Source: Pirellulaceae bacterium (GTDB taxonomy: Bacteria; Planctomycetota; Planctomycetia; Pirellulales; Pirellulaceae). From it: a stretch of 6,794 nt of DNA. The notes below the pieces were generated by a model that was not told where the DNA came from, made no database searches, and saw nothing but the letters and a program-made list of their open reading frames with translations. The translations under genes and the position numbers were made by a program. The stretch is from assembly GCA_013002105.1 (NCBI GenBank), contig JABDKS010000903.1:1-6794 (forward strand), given 5' to 3'. Below are positions 5,583 to 6,794 of the stretch, one piece after another (position 1 is the first letter of the stretch; each line of letters opens with the position of its first letter).

Positions 5583-6602
5583 ATGCCTGCACCCGAGACG
5601 ATCGCGTTTGCTGACGACATCTTGATCCTGATCGACCAGACCAAATTGCCTGGCGAATTGGCAACGTTGGAGTGTCGGGATATTCAGCAAACCCACGATG
5701 CCATCAAGCGACTTGTCGTCCGCGGCGCCCCAGCAATTGGGATCGCCGCCGCGTACGGTGTCTGCCTGGCACGCGATGACGCGGGGCATCGTTCGCGGGA
5801 CGCCTATCTGCATGCGATCGAATATCTGGCGACCAGCCGTCCCACCGCAGTCAATTTGTTTTGGGCATTGGACCGTATGCAGTCGGTGCTGCAGTCAACC
5901 GACGAGAGAGAGTTGCCCGACCGACTGTTGGCCGAGGCGGTCGCGATTCATGACGAAGATCGCGAGATGTGTCACAGCATCGGTCGAAATGGAGCCACGT
6001 TGCTCAAAGGCAAGCAACGAGTGTTGACGCACTGCAACGCGGGTGGCTTGGCAACGTCGACCTGGGGAACAGCGTTGGCGCCGATTTATCAATTGCATGA
6101 ATCGGGTGAACCGATCGAGGTCTACGCGGACGAGACACGACCGTTGTTGCAAGGTGGTCGTTTGACCGCTTGGGAACTGTCACAGGCCGGTGTGCCGGTC
6201 ACGGTGTTAACCGATTCGATGGCGGGAAGCCTATTGCGCACGGGCAAAATCGGTGCCGTCATCGTCGGCGCCGACCGCATCGCGGCAAACGGCGATGTGG
6301 CGAACAAAATTGGTACGTACCCGCTGGCGGTGCTGGCGAGGTACCACGACGTGCCATTTTATGTCGCGGCACCGTCGAGCACCTTTGATTTGACACTCGA
6401 CAGCGGCGACTTGATTCCAATCGAAGAGCGGGGACGAGACGAAATCGCAAAACCGTTCGGGCTGACGATCGTTCCCGATCAAGCCGAAGTGATGAATCCA
6501 GCGTTTGACTGCACGCCCGCGGAATTGGTCACCGCCATCATCACCGAACGCGGCGTCGTCACCGAACCCAATCGCGAAAAGCTGGCTCTCCATCTAGCGT
6601 GA
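5583..6602 (+). CDS. mtnA: S-methyl-5-thioribose-1-phosphate isomerase
   Basis: MtnA converts 5-methylthioribose-1-phosphate (an aldose) to 5-methylthioribulose-1-phosphate (a ketose) in methionine salvage from methylthioadenosine; in some bacteria it serves related deoxyadenosine salvage shunts. The cytoplasmic protein has 339 residues, near the usual length. Diagnostic segments are LILIDQTKLP (14-23), VRGAPAIGIAAAYGV (46-60), THCNAGGLAT (149-158) with catalytic C151, YADETRPLLQGGRLTAWEL (181-199), VGADRIAANGD (228-238) with catalytic D231, NKIGTYPLAVLA (241-252) and VAAPSSTFD (261-269). These residues separate it from the homologous eIF2B subunits. It starts 102 bp after fusA on the same strand with no visible terminator between, so read-through is possible. 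No other salvage gene is certain in the window, although the fragment at the left edge could be nucleosidase-like. Confidence 0.96.
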   Translation: MPAPETIAFADDILILIDQTKLPGELATLECRDIQQTHDAIKRLVVRGAPAIGIAAAYGVCLARDDAGHRSRDAYLHAIEYLATSRPTAVNLFWALDRMQSVLQSTDERELPDRLLAEAVAIHDEDREMCHSIGRNGATLLKGKQRVLTHCNAGGLATSTWGTALAPIYQLHESGEPIEVYADETRPLLQGGRLTAWELSQAGVPVTVLTDSMAGSLLRTGKIGAVIVGADRIAANGDVANKIGTYPLAVLARYHDVPFYVAAPSSTFDLTLDSGDLIPIEERGRDEIAKPFGLTIVPDQAEVMNPAFDCTPAELVTAIITERGVVTEPNREKLALHLA

Positions 6603-6794
6603 ACGGCTGGTTGATTCGCCCCGACGCGTTCGCAATGCGATAGACATCTCAACCAGGGCACCGCAACAGCGGATTGGATCTGCACGTGATGAAGCCGCTG
6701 AAAATCCCCGTTTTTGCGGCTGGATCAGAGAAAAAGTGAGATCCCACCTGGGCGGTGACCAGACTTGTCAGGGCCTCGAGCGATAGTACTAGTG
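6603..6794. other. Region after mtnA without a supported gene
   Basis: The last 192 bp contain a hairpin (6693-6721) and an open minus-strand frame from 6794 down to a TGA at 6651-6649. That frame would end a protein entering from the right edge. Its 47 visible residues (including QVGSHFFSDPAAKTGIFSG) match no family I know, and the hairpin lies inside it, so I do not call it a gene. The region may be a dispersed intergenic repeat. Confidence 0.4.
6693..6721. repeat. Hairpin downstream of mtnA
   Basis: AGCCGC (6693-6698) pairs with GCGGCT (6716-6721). After one T-T mismatch, a weak inner helix of A-T pairs with T6711-T6714 adds about four pairs around a loop containing CCCC. It lies 90 bp past the mtnA stop. 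There is no T-run after the stem on either strand, so it is at best a weak or Rho-assisted 3' end signal. Confidence 0.45.

Noticed and set aside
6686..6739. Short open frame starting GTG-ATG in the hairpin after mtnA
   Set aside because: It gives a peptide of under 20 residues with no ribosome site, and lies within a probable structural element.
1..6794. CRISPR array, tRNA, rRNA, toxin-antitoxin or defence genes
   Set aside because: I saw no regularly spaced repeats, cloverleaf-like sequences or recognisable defence proteins on either strand; the real genes are accounted for by translation and methionine-salvage functions.

Overview
The window is a run of housekeeping genes that looks like part of a planctomycete chromosome, most probably from the Rhodopirellula/Pirellulaceae group. 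I base this on the EF-G, whose G domain and domain IV differ from the ordinary bacterial form and resemble planctomycete EF-G as I remember it. The mostly absent Shine-Dalgarno sites, the use of TTG starts, the ribosomal protein genes scattered outside one large cluster, and the S12 sequence are all consistent with it. No database search was possible, so the taxonomic call is inference.

Left part, minus strand (1-1914). Read in the direction of transcription, tsaD (tRNA t6A synthesis) comes first. An 89-bp gap carrying a perfect palindrome follows, then a GNAT-fold acetyltransferase gene. Next is a 99-bp MITE-like element with imperfect terminal inverted repeats and a 5-bp target duplication that covers the GNAT stop codon. 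Last is the start of another minus-strand gene that leaves the window at position 1; it opens like a nucleosidase-family protein, but only weakly.

Centre, plus strand (1915-5480). A 307-bp divergent intergenic region separates tsaD from rpsL and carries a perfect TTGACA -35 box pointing at rpsL. rpsL (S12) and rpsG (S7) follow 46 bp apart. A strong intrinsic terminator lies just after rpsG. A 276-bp spacer with a tandem repeat and two small hairpins then leads to fusA (EF-G). The classical str operon is therefore present but split: rpsL-rpsG looks like one unit and fusA another, tuf does not follow, and tsaD rather than rpoC lies upstream.

Right part (5481-6794). mtnA (methylthioribose-1-phosphate isomerase, methionine salvage) follows fusA on the same strand after 102 bp with no visible terminator. 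The last 192 bp hold a hairpin and no supported gene.

Most of the genes serve translation: S12, S7 and EF-G form or drive the ribosome, and TsaD modifies ANN-decoding tRNAs. I found no evidence of a new defence, secretion or metabolic system. The points most worth a second look are the MITE at the GNAT stop codon, natural arginine at the streptomycin-resistance position 88 of S12, the rebuilt domain IV loop of EF-G, and the terminator that splits the str operon.
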